DNA from: Psychromicrobium lacuslunae
GTDB lineage: Bacteria > Actinomycetota > Actinomycetes > Actinomycetales > Micrococcaceae
NCBI RefSeq assembly: GCF_000950575.1
Contig: NZ_CP011005.1
Location: 682,001-746,000, forward strand
Direction of reading: 5' to 3'
Length of the DNA stretch: 64,000 nucleotides
Shown: positions 7,203-16,086 of the stretch, in pieces
Layout: each line of letters starts with the position of its first letter
Position numbering within the stretch: the first letter of the stretch is position 1
The notes under the pieces: generated by a model
The model's input: only the letters and a program-made list of their open reading frames with translations
Databases searched by the model: none
Told to the model about the DNA's origin: nothing
Made by a program: the position numbers and the translations under genes

Positions 7203-8774
7203 ATGGAAGCCCTCGACATCGCCCGCTGGCAATTCGGTATCACCACTGTTTACCACTTCCTGATGGTGCCACTCACCATCGGTCTTGGCCTACTAGTGGC
7301 GGTATTACAAACCTGCTGGCTGCGCACTGGCAAGGCCGAATATCTACGGATGACCAAGTTCTGGGGCAAGCTTTTTCTGATCAACTTCATCCTGGGCGTG
7401 GCCACCGGCATTGTCCAAGAATTCCAATTCGGCCTGGCCTGGAGCGAATACAGCCGTTTTGTCGGAGACGTTTTCGGCGCACCACTCGCGATGGAAGCAC
7501 TACTCGCATTTTTTCTGGAATCGACCTTCCTGGGGCTGTGGATCTTTGGCTGGAAGAAGCTACCGGCGAAGATCCATCTCGCTTGTCTCTGGATCGCAGT
7601 GCTTGGCTCAGTGGTGAGCGCCTATTTCATCTTGGTGGCCAATTCGTGGATGCAGCACCCGGTCGGCGTTGAGGTGATCAATGGCAGGCCGCAGATGGTC
7701 GACGCCTGGGCCGTTTTTACCAATAACACCGCTTTAGTTGCCTTTCCGCACACCATTTTCGGCGCTCTCGCCGTCGCCGGTGGCTTCCTGCTTGGCATTT
7801 CCTGGTACCACCTCTGGAAGCGCCGCCAGCTGGGCATCGATACCGTCGATGAGAAGAAACGCGTCATCGTAGGGGAGTCGCCGGAGCACCCGGGGCGGGA
7901 CAAGACCGACCATAAGGTCTGGCTACGCGGGCTGCGGATCGGCGCGGTGGTGGCGATGGTCGCCTTTGCTGGTACCGCCATTAGCGGTGATTTACAGGGC
8001 AAGCTGATGTTCGAACAACAACCCATGAAAATGGCCGCAGCAGAGGCAGCCTGCCAGAACGGTACCAGTTTCTCGGTGCTCTCCTTTGGCGACGTCGGCA
8101 GTAGCAACTGTAATGATGTGGTGGCCGTGATCGAAGTGCCCGGCTTGCTCTCCTTCCTGGCACACGGAGACTTCAACACCGAGGTCAAGGGTGTTAGTTC
8201 GCTGATCCCTGAGTATCAGGCGAAATACGGCAGCACACTGCCAAATAATCCAATCTACGGCGACCGGGCCGGGCAGCCGATTCAGTACGTCCCGGTGATG
8301 GCGGTGACCTACTGGGGATTCCGGATGATGATTGGCTTTGGTGGGTTGGCAGCTTTTGCCGCCTTCGTCGCCCTGATCATCGCTCGAAAAGGCACGGTGC
8401 CTTCATCGAAGTGGTTGATGCGACTTGCGGTGCTCGGAATCTTGGCTCCCTTCGGGGCCAACTCGGCTGGTTGGATCTTTACCGAACTTGGTCGTCAACC
8501 TTTTGTGGTGGCCCCGAATCCACAAATGGATGGCATTGATCCGGTCTTTATGTTCACCGCCGCCGCCGTTTCACCGGGAGTAAGCGCGGCGGAACTGATC
8601 TTCTCGCTAGTGGCTTTCACCGCTGTTTATGGGGTGCTGCTAGTCGTCGAAGTCGCCCTCTTAGTGAAGTACATCCGCGGCGGAGTGCCCTCGGCCATGC
8701 CCGAGCTGATCGAGAAAAAGGATTCGGATCAATCGCAGAAGGACGACGACGATGTACTCGCCTTTGCTTACTAA
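7203..8774 (+). CDS. cydA: cytochrome bd ubiquinol/menaquinol oxidase subunit I
   Basis: Haem-bearing subunit of the bd-type terminal oxidase in the cytoplasmic membrane, which oxidises quinol and reduces O2 with high affinity. The N-terminus MEALDIARWQFGITTVYHFL carries the conserved haem-ligand His. Multiple membrane spans and the GRQPF motif (GRQPW in many homologues) follow. Two ATGs are adjacent. The second, at 7203, is preferred for spacing from AAGGGAG and for the family-typical N-terminus, giving 523 aa. First gene of cydA-(small frame)-cydB-cydD-cydC, preceded by BlaI operators. Confidence 0.97.
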   Translation: MEALDIARWQFGITTVYHFLMVPLTIGLGLLVAVLQTCWLRTGKAEYLRMTKFWGKLFLINFILGVATGIVQEFQFGLAWSEYSRFVGDVFGAPLAMEALLAFFLESTFLGLWIFGWKKLPAKIHLACLWIAVLGSVVSAYFILVANSWMQHPVGVEVINGRPQMVDAWAVFTNNTALVAFPHTIFGALAVAGGFLLGISWYHLWKRRQLGIDTVDEKKRVIVGESPEHPGRDKTDHKVWLRGLRIGAVVAMVAFAGTAISGDLQGKLMFEQQPMKMAAAEAACQNGTSFSVLSFGDVGSSNCNDVVAVIEVPGLLSFLAHGDFNTEVKGVSSLIPEYQAKYGSTLPNNPIYGDRAGQPIQYVPVMAVTYWGFRMMIGFGGLAAFAAFVALIIARKGTVPSSKWLMRLAVLGILAPFGANSAGWIFTELGRQPFVVAPNPQMDGIDPVFMFTAAAVSPGVSAAELIFSLVAFTAVYGVLLVVEVALLVKYIRGGVPSAMPELIEKKDSDQSQKDDDDVLAFAY

Positions 8775-8850
8775 GACCACCCAGCAGAAGACCACGCAGC
8801 ACAGGATCACACAGCGCAGGATCTCACAGCACAACGGAGAGGACGAGTAG
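8752..8850 (+). CDS. possible 32-aa small protein between cydA and cydB
   Basis: An ATG-initiated frame that starts inside the last codons of cydA and stops 2 nt before the cydB ATG. GAAGG lies about 9 nt before its ATG. The product is Gln/Thr/Arg-rich (contains KTTQQKTTQHRITQRR) and built on a 15-bp repeat. It is not hydrophobic, so it does not resemble CydX-type subunits. It may be a real peptide, a device coupling cydB translation to cydA, or only repeat-derived linker DNA. Confidence 0.3.
   Translation: MYSPLLTKTTQQKTTQHRITQRRISQHNGEDE
8774..8833 (+). repeat. four imperfect 15-bp tandem repeats in the cydA-cydB gap
   Basis: Units AGACCACCCAGCAGA, AGACCACGCAGCACA, GGATCACACAGCGCA and GGATCTCACAGCACA follow one another exactly. 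The period is a multiple of three and keeps the overlapping small frame open. Confidence 0.75.
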
Positions 8851-8852
8851 TC

Positions 8853-9851
8853 ATGGAGACGCTACCCACCATTTGGTTCATCCTGATCGCCGTGCTCTGG
8901 GCCGGGTACCTTTTCCTGGAAGGCTTCGACCTCGGCGTCGGGATGCTGATGAAGCTCTTCGCCCGGGAAAACCGTGAGCGTCGAGTCTTGCTGAACACGG
9001 TCGGCCCGGTGTGGGACGGCAATGAGGTCTGGCTGATTACCGCGGTCGGTGCGATGTTCGCCGCCTTCCCGCGCTGGTATGCCGCCTTGCTCTCGGCGCT
9101 TTACCTGCCGATGATCCTGGTGCTGTTGGGCCTGATCTTCCGGGCGGTGGGCTTCGAATACCGTGGCAAGGTGAACTCTGAGCGTTGGCGGAGTGGCTGG
9201 GACTGGGCGATTTTCGGCGGTTCCTTGATCTCGGCTTTCGGCGTCGGCACCGCTTTGGTGCTCACGAGCACCGGTCTACCGCTGAACGCCAACGGGGATC
9301 GGGTCGGCGGCGCTTTCGCCTGGTTCAACGGTTACACCCTGCTCGGTGGAGCCGCTGTGGTGTTGTTCTGCTTGATTCAAGCCTTGGCCTTCTTAGCCCT
9401 CAAAACGGACGGTTTATTGCGTGCCAGAGCTCGTCGCCTCTTCGCCCGCTGGGCCCCGGTTGCCCTGCTACCGCTGTTGCTCTGGGCGGTGCTGGTCGGG
9501 GTGGGCGGCGCGAAGCTGATTGGCTGGTTGGCTATCGCGGTGGCCGTGCTGACTGCGGTGGCCGCCGTGCTTGCCGCTCGGCGAGGGCGTGAAGGCTGGT
9601 CATTTATTTCGCTGGGGGTTTTCCTGCTCGCTGTGGTGGGGAGCATTTTCTACAATTTGTACCCCAGGGTGCTGCCATCGAGTCTTTCGGCGAGCTTTGA
9701 CCTGACCATTCAGAATGCCTCATCCTCGGCCTACACCCTTGGCTTGATGAGCGTGATCGCTTGCTTTGGCGTACCGCTGGTGTTGGCTTATCAGGGCTGG
9801 ACCTACTGGGTGTTCCGGAAACGGATTAGCCCGGCAAGCATTCCGGCATGA
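8853..9851 (+). CDS. cydB: cytochrome bd oxidase subunit II
   Basis: The second membrane subunit of cytochrome bd, structurally required for haem insertion and quinol oxidation. It is 332 aa with the family N-terminus (WFILIAVLWAGYLFLEGFDLGVGML), the GPVWDGNEVWLIT loop and eight or so hydrophobic spans. GAGAGGACGAG precedes the ATG. It lies 78 nt after cydA and overlaps cydD by four bases (ATGA). Confidence 0.96.
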   Translation: METLPTIWFILIAVLWAGYLFLEGFDLGVGMLMKLFARENRERRVLLNTVGPVWDGNEVWLITAVGAMFAAFPRWYAALLSALYLPMILVLLGLIFRAVGFEYRGKVNSERWRSGWDWAIFGGSLISAFGVGTALVLTSTGLPLNANGDRVGGAFAWFNGYTLLGGAAVVLFCLIQALAFLALKTDGLLRARARRLFARWAPVALLPLLLWAVLVGVGGAKLIGWLAIAVAVLTAVAAVLAARRGREGWSFISLGVFLLAVVGSIFYNLYPRVLPSSLSASFDLTIQNASSSAYTLGLMSVIACFGVPLVLAYQGWTYWVFRKRISPASIPA

Positions 9852-11524
9852 GCGGGCAAGCCAAGATGAAATCGAAAGTGAGCCCGCAACGGCGAGCGGT
9901 CCGGAACCCGATGGGTATTGCGCTGCCCGCCGGAACGCTGCCCAAGCTCTACCTGTTGGGTTTGCTAGGCGCGTTGAAGGCCACCGCTATGGTGATTTTC
10001 GCGGATGGCCTGGCCCGAGCCTCGGTAGCAGTTTTTAACGGCCAACTACCGACTGGCTGGATTGCGCTGGCCGCGCTCGCAGCGCTGTTGCGTGCACTCG
10101 TGGTCTGGGGAATTCAAGTGCTGGCGCAGCGGGCCGCGCTGGGCGCGAAAGAGGCCCTCCGGGCCGAGCTGGTGCAGCGCTGGATGCACCACGGCGGGGC
10201 GCAGGGTAGCTCGCCGGTGTTGGCCACGCGCGGCTTGGACGCGCTCGATGGCTACTACACACAGTTCTTGCCGGCGTTGGTCAGTGCCGTGACGGTGCCA
10301 CTGATTATTGGCATTCGGATTCTGAGCGCCGACTGGGTCAGTGCGCTGATCATTGTCTTGACCGTGCCGTTGATTCCACTCTTCATGGCCTTGATCGGTT
10401 GGCACACTCAGGACAAAGTTGCCGAGTCCGCAGGCGCGCTCTTGCGGCTTTCCCAACACCTGGTGGAACTGGCCCGGGGGTTACCGGTGCTGGTCGGCTT
10501 AGGACGTTCGGCAGCGCAGCGGGCGGCCCTGAAGGAACTGGGGGAGCAGTATCGTAGCGGCACAATGCGGACGCTACGCACCGCTTTCCTCTCCGCGCTC
10601 GCCCTCGAACTGATTGCCACCCTTTCGGTAGCCGTGGTGGCAGTTTTCGTTGGGGTGCGTCTGGTTTACGGACAGTTGGGCTTGGAAACGGGACTTCTGG
10701 TGCTGATCTTGGTGGCTGATTGTTATTTGCCATTGCGCGAGGTGGGCAGCGCTTTTCACGCCAGCGACGACGGGCGTGAGGCGATGCGTCGGGCCCAGCT
10801 GGTACTGGACGAACCTCCTCGGCGAAGCCTGCTCGAAGAACCTGGCAGCGCCGAATCGCCAGCACACGGCGAGCCTCGGGAGCAGCGTCCAGTGCGCGTC
10901 AAGGATCTGAGCGTTCAATTCCCGGGACGGCGAGAGGCGACGATTTCCGGCCTCAGCTTCGAGGTAAAAAGACACTCAGTGTGTGCGATTTCGGGGCCGA
11001 GCGGCTGCGGCAAATCCACTGTACTCAACGTGCTGGCCGGTCAGCTGACGGCGGCCACGGAGCGCGCCGAGGCCGAGGAAGTCGAGGAAGTCGAGGAACC
11101 TGAGCAGCTATTGCTCAGTGGCAGCGTCACCGGCGTCGACCCGGAACGGTTGGCTTGGCTGCCGCAGCAAGCGCGCAGCACAGAGTCAACGGTCGCCGCC
11201 GAGCTGCAGCTCTGGGGTGCTAGAGATATCACCGGCTTACTAGAGCGGGTCGGTCTCAGCGGCAGCTCAGCTCAGCATCCGGCGACCCTGAGCCCGGGAC
11301 AGTTCCGTCGACTCGCGCTGGCCCGGGTGCTGGCCAGAGTTGAGCAGGGGGCCGAACTGGTGCTGGCGGATGAACCGACCGCCCATGTTGACCAAAAGTC
11401 GGCGCGACTAATTGAAGAAGCCTTGATCGGGCTACGGGACCGCGCCACGGTGCTGCTGGTCAGTCATGACCCCGTATTGCTCGGCTGGGCTGACCAGCAA
11501 GTGCGCTTGGCGGAGCGACGATGA
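9848..11524 (+). CDS. cydD: thiol reductant ABC exporter subunit CydD
   Basis: One half of the heterodimeric CydDC ABC transporter, which is needed for assembly of cytochrome bd and exports cysteine/glutathione in E. coli; the physiological thiol in this organism is unknown. The 558-aa protein has an N-terminal six-helix transmembrane domain and a C-terminal ATPase with Walker A SGPSGCGKST (about residue 381), signature-like SPGQFRRLALARVLA and Walker B LVLADEPTAH. An Ala/Glu-rich insertion (AEEVEEVEEPEQ) follows Walker A. Overlaps cydB and cydC by ATGA. Confidence 0.93.
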   Translation: MSGQAKMKSKVSPQRRAVRNPMGIALPAGTLPKLYLLGLLGALKATAMVIFADGLARASVAVFNGQLPTGWIALAALAALLRALVVWGIQVLAQRAALGAKEALRAELVQRWMHHGGAQGSSPVLATRGLDALDGYYTQFLPALVSAVTVPLIIGIRILSADWVSALIIVLTVPLIPLFMALIGWHTQDKVAESAGALLRLSQHLVELARGLPVLVGLGRSAAQRAALKELGEQYRSGTMRTLRTAFLSALALELIATLSVAVVAVFVGVRLVYGQLGLETGLLVLILVADCYLPLREVGSAFHASDDGREAMRRAQLVLDEPPRRSLLEEPGSAESPAHGEPREQRPVRVKDLSVQFPGRREATISGLSFEVKRHSVCAISGPSGCGKSTVLNVLAGQLTAATERAEAEEVEEVEEPEQLLLSGSVTGVDPERLAWLPQQARSTESTVAAELQLWGARDITGLLERVGLSGSSAQHPATLSPGQFRRLALARVLARVEQGAELVLADEPTAHVDQKSARLIEEALIGLRDRATVLLVSHDPVLLGWADQQVRLAERR

Positions 11525-13155
11525 GACTACTGTTTTCAGTACTTCGACCGTGGCGCCCGGCGTTTTTGCGCTCTGTGCTTTTCGGCAGCCTGGCCAGCGC
11601 GGGCGCCCTCGCGCTGACCGCGCTTTCGGGCTGGTTGATTGTCCGAGCCAGCCAGCATCCACCAGTGCTCTATCTTCTAGTCGCCATGGTGGGCGTTCGA
11701 TTTTTCGGTCTGCTACGTGCCATCAGTCGATACCTGGAGCGTTTGGCCTCACACCATGCCGCTTTCGATGCGGCTAACCGACTGCGGCTACGGCTGTGGG
11801 ACGCGCTGACGCTCAGCCTGCCACGACGTCGCGAGTTGCAGCGGGGTGACCAAGTGCTTTCTTCCTTGGTGGGCAAGGTCGACTCGCTACGCGATCTGCT
11901 GCCCAGAGTCGTGCTGCCGCCACTTAGTGCGATCTTGACCAGCGCGGGTGTGCTGCTCACCACGGTGCTGATCCTGCCGCAGGCCTGGCTCTGGCAACTT
12001 ATCGTCTTGCTAATCGCGGTGTTGGTGGCACCCGGCGTCGCCTTGCTCGCCGACCGTCGTGCCAGTAGCACCGAGCTGAGGCAGCGCGAGACGATGCTCA
12101 GCCGACTTACCGTGCTGCTCGCGGCCTCCGCCGAGCTTCGGGTCAACCGAGTGGAAGCAGCACCGCTGGACGAACTTGAACGCTATGATCGGGCGGCAAC
12201 AAAGCATGCCTCCAGGAGTGTCTGGGCGCAAGGCAGCGGGATTGCGCTGCTCACCGCCGTGGCCGGCCTGGGCGCCTTGGGCATCCTGATGATCGGCGCA
12301 CCGGCCGTCGGCCAAGGGCAAGTGCCTGCCGAGGCGCTGCTGGCCTTGGTTTTGCTGCAATTAGGTCTGATTGACGTTTTTGCGCCGCTCAGCCAATCAG
12401 CGATCGGGCTTCCGGCGTTGCTCAAAGCACTCGGTGAATTCCGAACTGAGACCCAGCAATCCGCTCTGGCTAAGCTGCCCACGGCGCCCGCCGGTGTGGC
12501 AGTTCAAGCCAATGACCTAAGCTTCGGCTGGACGGAGAAGGCGCTCATTGAAAAGCTCTCCTTTGAGCTCCCGGTGGGGGACTGGCTTACCGTGAGCGGG
12601 CCGAGCGGAACGGGTAAATCTACCTTATTGGCGGTCTTGCTGGGCTACCTTGAACCACTTTCCGGTAGTTGTGCGGTAAACGGCAGAATCGCTTGGTGTC
12701 CGCAGCAGGCGCACCTTTTCGACTCCACCGTGCGAGGCAATCTGGCGCTGGCCCGGGAACGCCAGCAGCCGCCCAGTGAAGAGCAGATGCTGGCAGCCCT
12801 CGAACGTGTCGGCCTTGGACCCCTACTCGCGGAGTTGCCATTGGGGCTGGACACCCGAATTGGGTCCGCTGGTAGCCAGCTCTCCGGCGGACAGCAGCAA
12901 CGCTTGGCGGTGGCCCGTGCATTACTCACTGAGGCCGAGATCGTCTTGCTCGATGAACCTGCCGCGCATTTGGACGTTGCCGGTGCGGAGGAGTTAATGG
13001 CAGATTTGCGGACCGGCTTGACCGGGCAGACAGTATTGCTGATTTCACACCGTGAGCAGGACCGGGCCGCGGCTCAGTTACTCCTTGAGTTTGACGGCAG
13101 TCAGACCGCCCAGCTCAGCGGTACCAGGGTGCTTCGTGAAGGCGCGATGAGCTAG
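11521..13155 (+). CDS. cydC: thiol reductant ABC exporter subunit CydC
   Basis: Partner of CydD. The 544-aa protein has an N-terminal membrane domain, then Walker A SGPSGTGKST (about residue 360), Q-loop WCPQQAHLFDSTV, signature LSGGQQQRLAVARALL and Walker B IVLLDEPAAHLD with switch His. It is the last gene of the cyd operon, starting on the ATGA overlap with cydD. No clear terminator is seen in the 43-nt gap to the next gene, which has its own -10 box. Confidence 0.93.
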   Translation: MRLLFSVLRPWRPAFLRSVLFGSLASAGALALTALSGWLIVRASQHPPVLYLLVAMVGVRFFGLLRAISRYLERLASHHAAFDAANRLRLRLWDALTLSLPRRRELQRGDQVLSSLVGKVDSLRDLLPRVVLPPLSAILTSAGVLLTTVLILPQAWLWQLIVLLIAVLVAPGVALLADRRASSTELRQRETMLSRLTVLLAASAELRVNRVEAAPLDELERYDRAATKHASRSVWAQGSGIALLTAVAGLGALGILMIGAPAVGQGQVPAEALLALVLLQLGLIDVFAPLSQSAIGLPALLKALGEFRTETQQSALAKLPTAPAGVAVQANDLSFGWTEKALIEKLSFELPVGDWLTVSGPSGTGKSTLLAVLLGYLEPLSGSCAVNGRIAWCPQQAHLFDSTVRGNLALARERQQPPSEEQMLAALERVGLGPLLAELPLGLDTRIGSAGSQLSGGQQQRLAVARALLTEAEIVLLDEPAAHLDVAGAEELMADLRTGLTGQTVLLISHREQDRAAAQLLLEFDGSQTAQLSGTRVLREGAMS

Positions 13156-13198
13156 GCGGGGCTGTTCGGGTTCGCGGTCGAGCCGATAGGCTAAAAGG

Positions 13199-14185
13199 AT
13201 GAGCGATCCCTTGCACCTGCTGGCACAAAACCCTTTCGAACTGACCTTCCGGCCGATCACCGTCGAGGATCTCGATGAGTGGTATGCGTTGGTCCTGCGG
13301 ATCTTCGAAGCCGAGAAACCGGTCTGGCACGAACAGCGGGAGGACCTGCAGAACGCCCTGAATTCCACTAAGAACGACCCACGTTTCGATACCGTGATTG
13401 GCTTTGACCAGCAAGGCGTCGCCCGAGCTTTTGCCCGGGTCTCGAAAAACCCTGAGGGTGAGAAAGCTTATCTCTTCGGCGGAGTCGATCCGTTGTGGCA
13501 ACGTCGTGGGATCGGCAGTGCGCTGCTCGGTTGGCAGCAGGCACAGGCAGCCCGTCGGTTTGAGAGCGATGGCCAAAGCCCGGTGGTGGTCAGGAAGTTT
13601 GCCGATCAGAGCAATCTTGCCGAGCTGGCGCTCTGCGACTCCGCCGGTTACTCGGTAGTGCGTTATTTTGCTGAGATGCGGCGGCCGCTCGCCGACCCGA
13701 TCCCAGAGATTCCGCTCGACGAAGGCCTGGAACTCAAGACCTTCAGCTCGGAGCTGTCCGAGCAGGTTCGGCTGGCACATAATGAAGCTTTTGCTGATCA
13801 CTGGGGTTCTGAGCCTCGAGACCAGGAGTCCTGGGGTTTTCTGATCGACCACCCGCATATGCGGGCGGATTGGAGCACAGTGGTTATTGACACCGCCAAC
13901 GGGGAAATCGCTGGCTATCAAATCGCCAATTACGATCCTGAAGTGTTGCAGACGCACGGTCGGAACGAGGGGTACACCGAGCTATTGGGCGTGCGCCGGG
14001 CCTACCGGGGCCGCAGAATTGCCGCAGTCTTATTGGCCGAGGCGATGCAACGCTTCAGCGCTTCGGGGATGGATTGGGCCGCTCTCGATGTCGATACCGA
14101 GAACCCTACTGGCGCCTACGGACTGTACGAGCGGCTTGGCTACCAGCCGCACAACCGTTCAATGGCCTACGACAAAGAGCTTTAG
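13199..14185 (+). CDS. tandem GNAT-family N-acetyltransferase
   Basis: A 328-aa protein made of two GNAT folds. The first has the acetyl-CoA loop PLWQRRGIGSALLGW (about residue 100). The second has LGVRRAYRGRRIAAVLLAEAM (about 265) and the terminal ENPTGAYGLYERLGYQ. The double-GNAT layout resembles mycothiol synthase (MshD), but the substrate cannot be assigned. TAGGCT (13187-13192) lies 6 nt before the ATG with no ribosome-binding site, so the transcript is probably leaderless. It converges on the DinB gene with no intergenic gap. Confidence 0.85.
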   Translation: MSDPLHLLAQNPFELTFRPITVEDLDEWYALVLRIFEAEKPVWHEQREDLQNALNSTKNDPRFDTVIGFDQQGVARAFARVSKNPEGEKAYLFGGVDPLWQRRGIGSALLGWQQAQAARRFESDGQSPVVVRKFADQSNLAELALCDSAGYSVVRYFAEMRRPLADPIPEIPLDEGLELKTFSSELSEQVRLAHNEAFADHWGSEPRDQESWGFLIDHPHMRADWSTVVIDTANGEIAGYQIANYDPEVLQTHGRNEGYTELLGVRRAYRGRRIAAVLLAEAMQRFSASGMDWAALDVDTENPTGAYGLYERLGYQPHNRSMAYDKEL

Positions 14186-14704
14186 CTAGCCGTTGACGTC
14201 GTGCAAATGATGCACCACATCGTGTAAGAAGTATCCGGAAAGCGTCTCAATGGTGAAGACTGAGCCATTGCTGCGACGGCCGGTGCGCTGCCACTGCTCG
14301 GGACGTATCGCCGCGAAGCCCGCGGCTATCTCCCGACCTGCACTCAGTAGCTCGGCGCTGACCTGCTCGGGATCTTGTTGCGCGTAGTGTGAGTCGGCTG
14401 CGGTTTGGTCCTGATCCCAGTTCTCAAAGAGCGGGTCATCGTGGCGCAACATTAAGTTGAGGCGCTGATCAAAAATGCTGAAGACGTCCCGCACATGGCA
14501 GCCGTATTCCAAATCCGACCAGCGCTGCGGATCGCGACGTTCGGCAACCTCAGGGCGGCGCAAGACGGCACGCCAGCGGGGCAATAGCTCAGGCAGACTG
14601 CTCGCCGTGGTGGCGGGGGTGACGCTGCCTGCTTCGAAGCCACACTCCGGGCAGGGGCGCTGCAAAACCCAGGTCCAATCCTTCTCATCAGGGGTGATCG
14701 TCAT
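14186..14704 (-). CDS. DinB-superfamily (mycothiol-dependent enzyme-like) protein
   Basis: A 172-aa four-helix-bundle protein of the DinB/mycothiol maleylpyruvate isomerase superfamily. The putative metal ligands are the His in LEYGCHVRDVF (about residue 70) and those in YFLHDVVHHLHDV at the C-terminus. An N-terminal CPECG adds a possible zinc or redox pair. The reaction is unknown. TAGACT (14711-14716 on the minus strand) is 6 nt before the ATG, indicating leaderless expression. Confidence 0.8.
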   Translation of the reverse strand: MTITPDEKDWTWVLQRPCPECGFEAGSVTPATTASSLPELLPRWRAVLRRPEVAERRDPQRWSDLEYGCHVRDVFSIFDQRLNLMLRHDDPLFENWDQDQTAADSHYAQQDPEQVSAELLSAGREIAAGFAAIRPEQWQRTGRRSNGSVFTIETLSGYFLHDVVHHLHDVNG

Positions 14705-14747
14705 GAGGGTAGTCTAGGCACAGACCGACTCTCAGCAGGAGCCTGCC

Positions 14748-15068
14748 ATGCCTTATCTTTTCCTCGGCTTAGCGATCGCCAGCGAAATCGTAGCCACCTC
14801 ACTACTCAAAGTCTCCGACGGCTTTTCCAGACTGTGGCCCTCGGTCGGCGTGGTGCTCGGCTATGGTGTGTCGTTTTATGCGCTGAGCCTGGCGTTGAAG
14901 AACGTGCCAGTGAGTACCGCCTATGCGATCTGGTCGGGCGTTGGCACAGCGGTGATCGCGGTGATTGGTTTTTGGTTTTTCAAGGAGCCGCTGTCGCTGA
15001 CCAAAATCATCGGTATCACCCTGATCGTGGCCGGAGTCGTGGCGCTGAACCTCGAGGGAGGACACTAA
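14748..15068 (+). CDS. small multidrug resistance (SMR/EmrE-type) efflux protein
   Basis: A 106-aa inner-membrane exporter with four transmembrane helices, normally a dimer driven by proton antiport. The N-terminal LGLAIASEIVATSLLKVSDGF contains the essential Glu of TM1 (about residue 13), followed by YAIWSGVGTAVIAVIGFWFFKE. It exports cationic lipophilic drugs, or guanidinium in the Gdx subgroup; the subgroup cannot be fixed here. AGGAG lies 7 nt before the ATG. No guanidine riboswitch is recognisable in the 43-nt upstream gap. Confidence 0.92.
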   Translation: MPYLFLGLAIASEIVATSLLKVSDGFSRLWPSVGVVLGYGVSFYALSLALKNVPVSTAYAIWSGVGTAVIAVIGFWFFKEPLSLTKIIGITLIVAGVVALNLEGGH

Positions 15069-15174
15069 AACTTCCAGTCACTTCCAAGGAAATTTCTCAT
15101 CAAAAGGGCGTTGAAATTGCACTTCGGGTGGGAAAATTGGCTCGACGACTCCCTCTCAACTGCAAGGAATTTCA

Positions 15175-16047
15175 GTGTCCCGTCGACTTTTTTCCGAATT
15201 GCACCCAGTGACGTATGCCATTTCGGTACAAAAAATGCGTTTCATTCGAAGAGTTCATAACTGGGTGCACAGAGCTAGTTTCGCTCGCCAGGACCATTCC
15301 CAGGAGTTGCCGGTACTCATCTATCGGCATAACTCATTGATTCGCCGAACCCTCGGGAATACCGCCACGGAATTGCAGGACAACAAGGCGGTGAGCTTGG
15401 GAATTGCCGCTCCGAAAGTTGACCGGGTAGTGATTCGTCCCGGTGAAACATTCTCTTTTTGGCGACTATTGGGTACCATTTCCCGTTCTAAAGGCTACCG
15501 CGACGGTGTGGTGATTAGCGCTGGCCGTGCGGAATCTGGTGTCGGCGGTGGCATGTGTCAGTTCACTAATCTGATTCATTGGATGGTTTTGCACAGCCCG
15601 TTGACCATTGTGGAGCATCACCATCATGGTGAATTCGACCTTTTTCCGGATTTCAACCGTCAGATTCCTTTTGGCACCGGCACGTCAATTGTGCAGAACT
15701 ATCTTGACTACAGATTCCGCAATGATACCGAGCAAAGTTTTCAACTGCTGATCTCGGTCACGGAAGAGTACCTCCGCGGCGAATTGCGGGCCGACTCAGC
15801 TCTGCCATTGAAATACCACGTACGGGAAAAGGACGCCTATTTTTATCGATCAGCGGGCAAGGTGTACCGGCACAATAAAGTGACCCGGACCGCCACAGAC
15901 CGGCGCACCGGGAACCAGGTGTTGGACGAACTGCTGTTAGAGAACGACGCCGTGGTCTGCTACGACCCTGCGTTGATCAATTCCCCGATCTTGGACGAGC
16001 GCCCGTACGCCAATCTCGAGTTCGTGGAAGAGTCTCGAATTCGTTAG
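15175..16047 (+). CDS. VanW family protein
   Basis: A 290-aa VanW-like protein. VanW is an accessory protein of VanB-type glycopeptide-resistance clusters with unknown biochemical role; homologues occur widely without resistance genes. The family core is visible: SELHPVTYAISVQK at the N-terminus, RPGETFSFWRLLG, and SAGRAESGVGGGMCQFTN. No vanA/B/H/X homologue is nearby, so it is an isolated gene. GTG 15175 has AAGGAA about 8 nt upstream. The last few codons lie inside a palindromic repeat (16030-16083). Its wording looks more AT-rich than its neighbours. Confidence 0.9.
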   Translation: MSRRLFSELHPVTYAISVQKMRFIRRVHNWVHRASFARQDHSQELPVLIYRHNSLIRRTLGNTATELQDNKAVSLGIAAPKVDRVVIRPGETFSFWRLLGTISRSKGYRDGVVISAGRAESGVGGGMCQFTNLIHWMVLHSPLTIVEHHHHGEFDLFPDFNRQIPFGTGTSIVQNYLDYRFRNDTEQSFQLLISVTEEYLRGELRADSALPLKYHVREKDAYFYRSAGKVYRHNKVTRTATDRRTGNQVLDELLLENDAVVCYDPALINSPILDERPYANLEFVEESRIR

Positions 16048-16083
16048 TAATACTTAGCGAATTCGAGACTAAACCGCGAACTC
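16030..16083. repeat. palindromic repeat family A copy 2, acting as shared terminator hairpin
   Basis: An inverted copy of 1811-1876. Arms GTCTCGAATTCG (16032-16043) and CGAATTCGAGAC (16058-16069) pair perfectly around an AT-rich loop, followed by TAAACCGCGAACTC. It lies at the junction of convergent vanW-like and parC genes and supplies the last codons and stop of the former. A terminator role is inferred. Confidence 0.8.
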
Positions 16084-16086
16084 GCG

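Noticed and set aside
8774-8833. CRISPR-like repeats
   Set aside because: Four 15-bp units directly adjoining with no spacers; a simple tandem repeat. No CRISPR array or cas gene occurs in the window.
14705-14747. Guanidine riboswitch before the SMR gene
   Set aside because: The gap is only 43 nt, has an ordinary AGGAG ribosome-binding site and no paired ACGR-loop hairpins.
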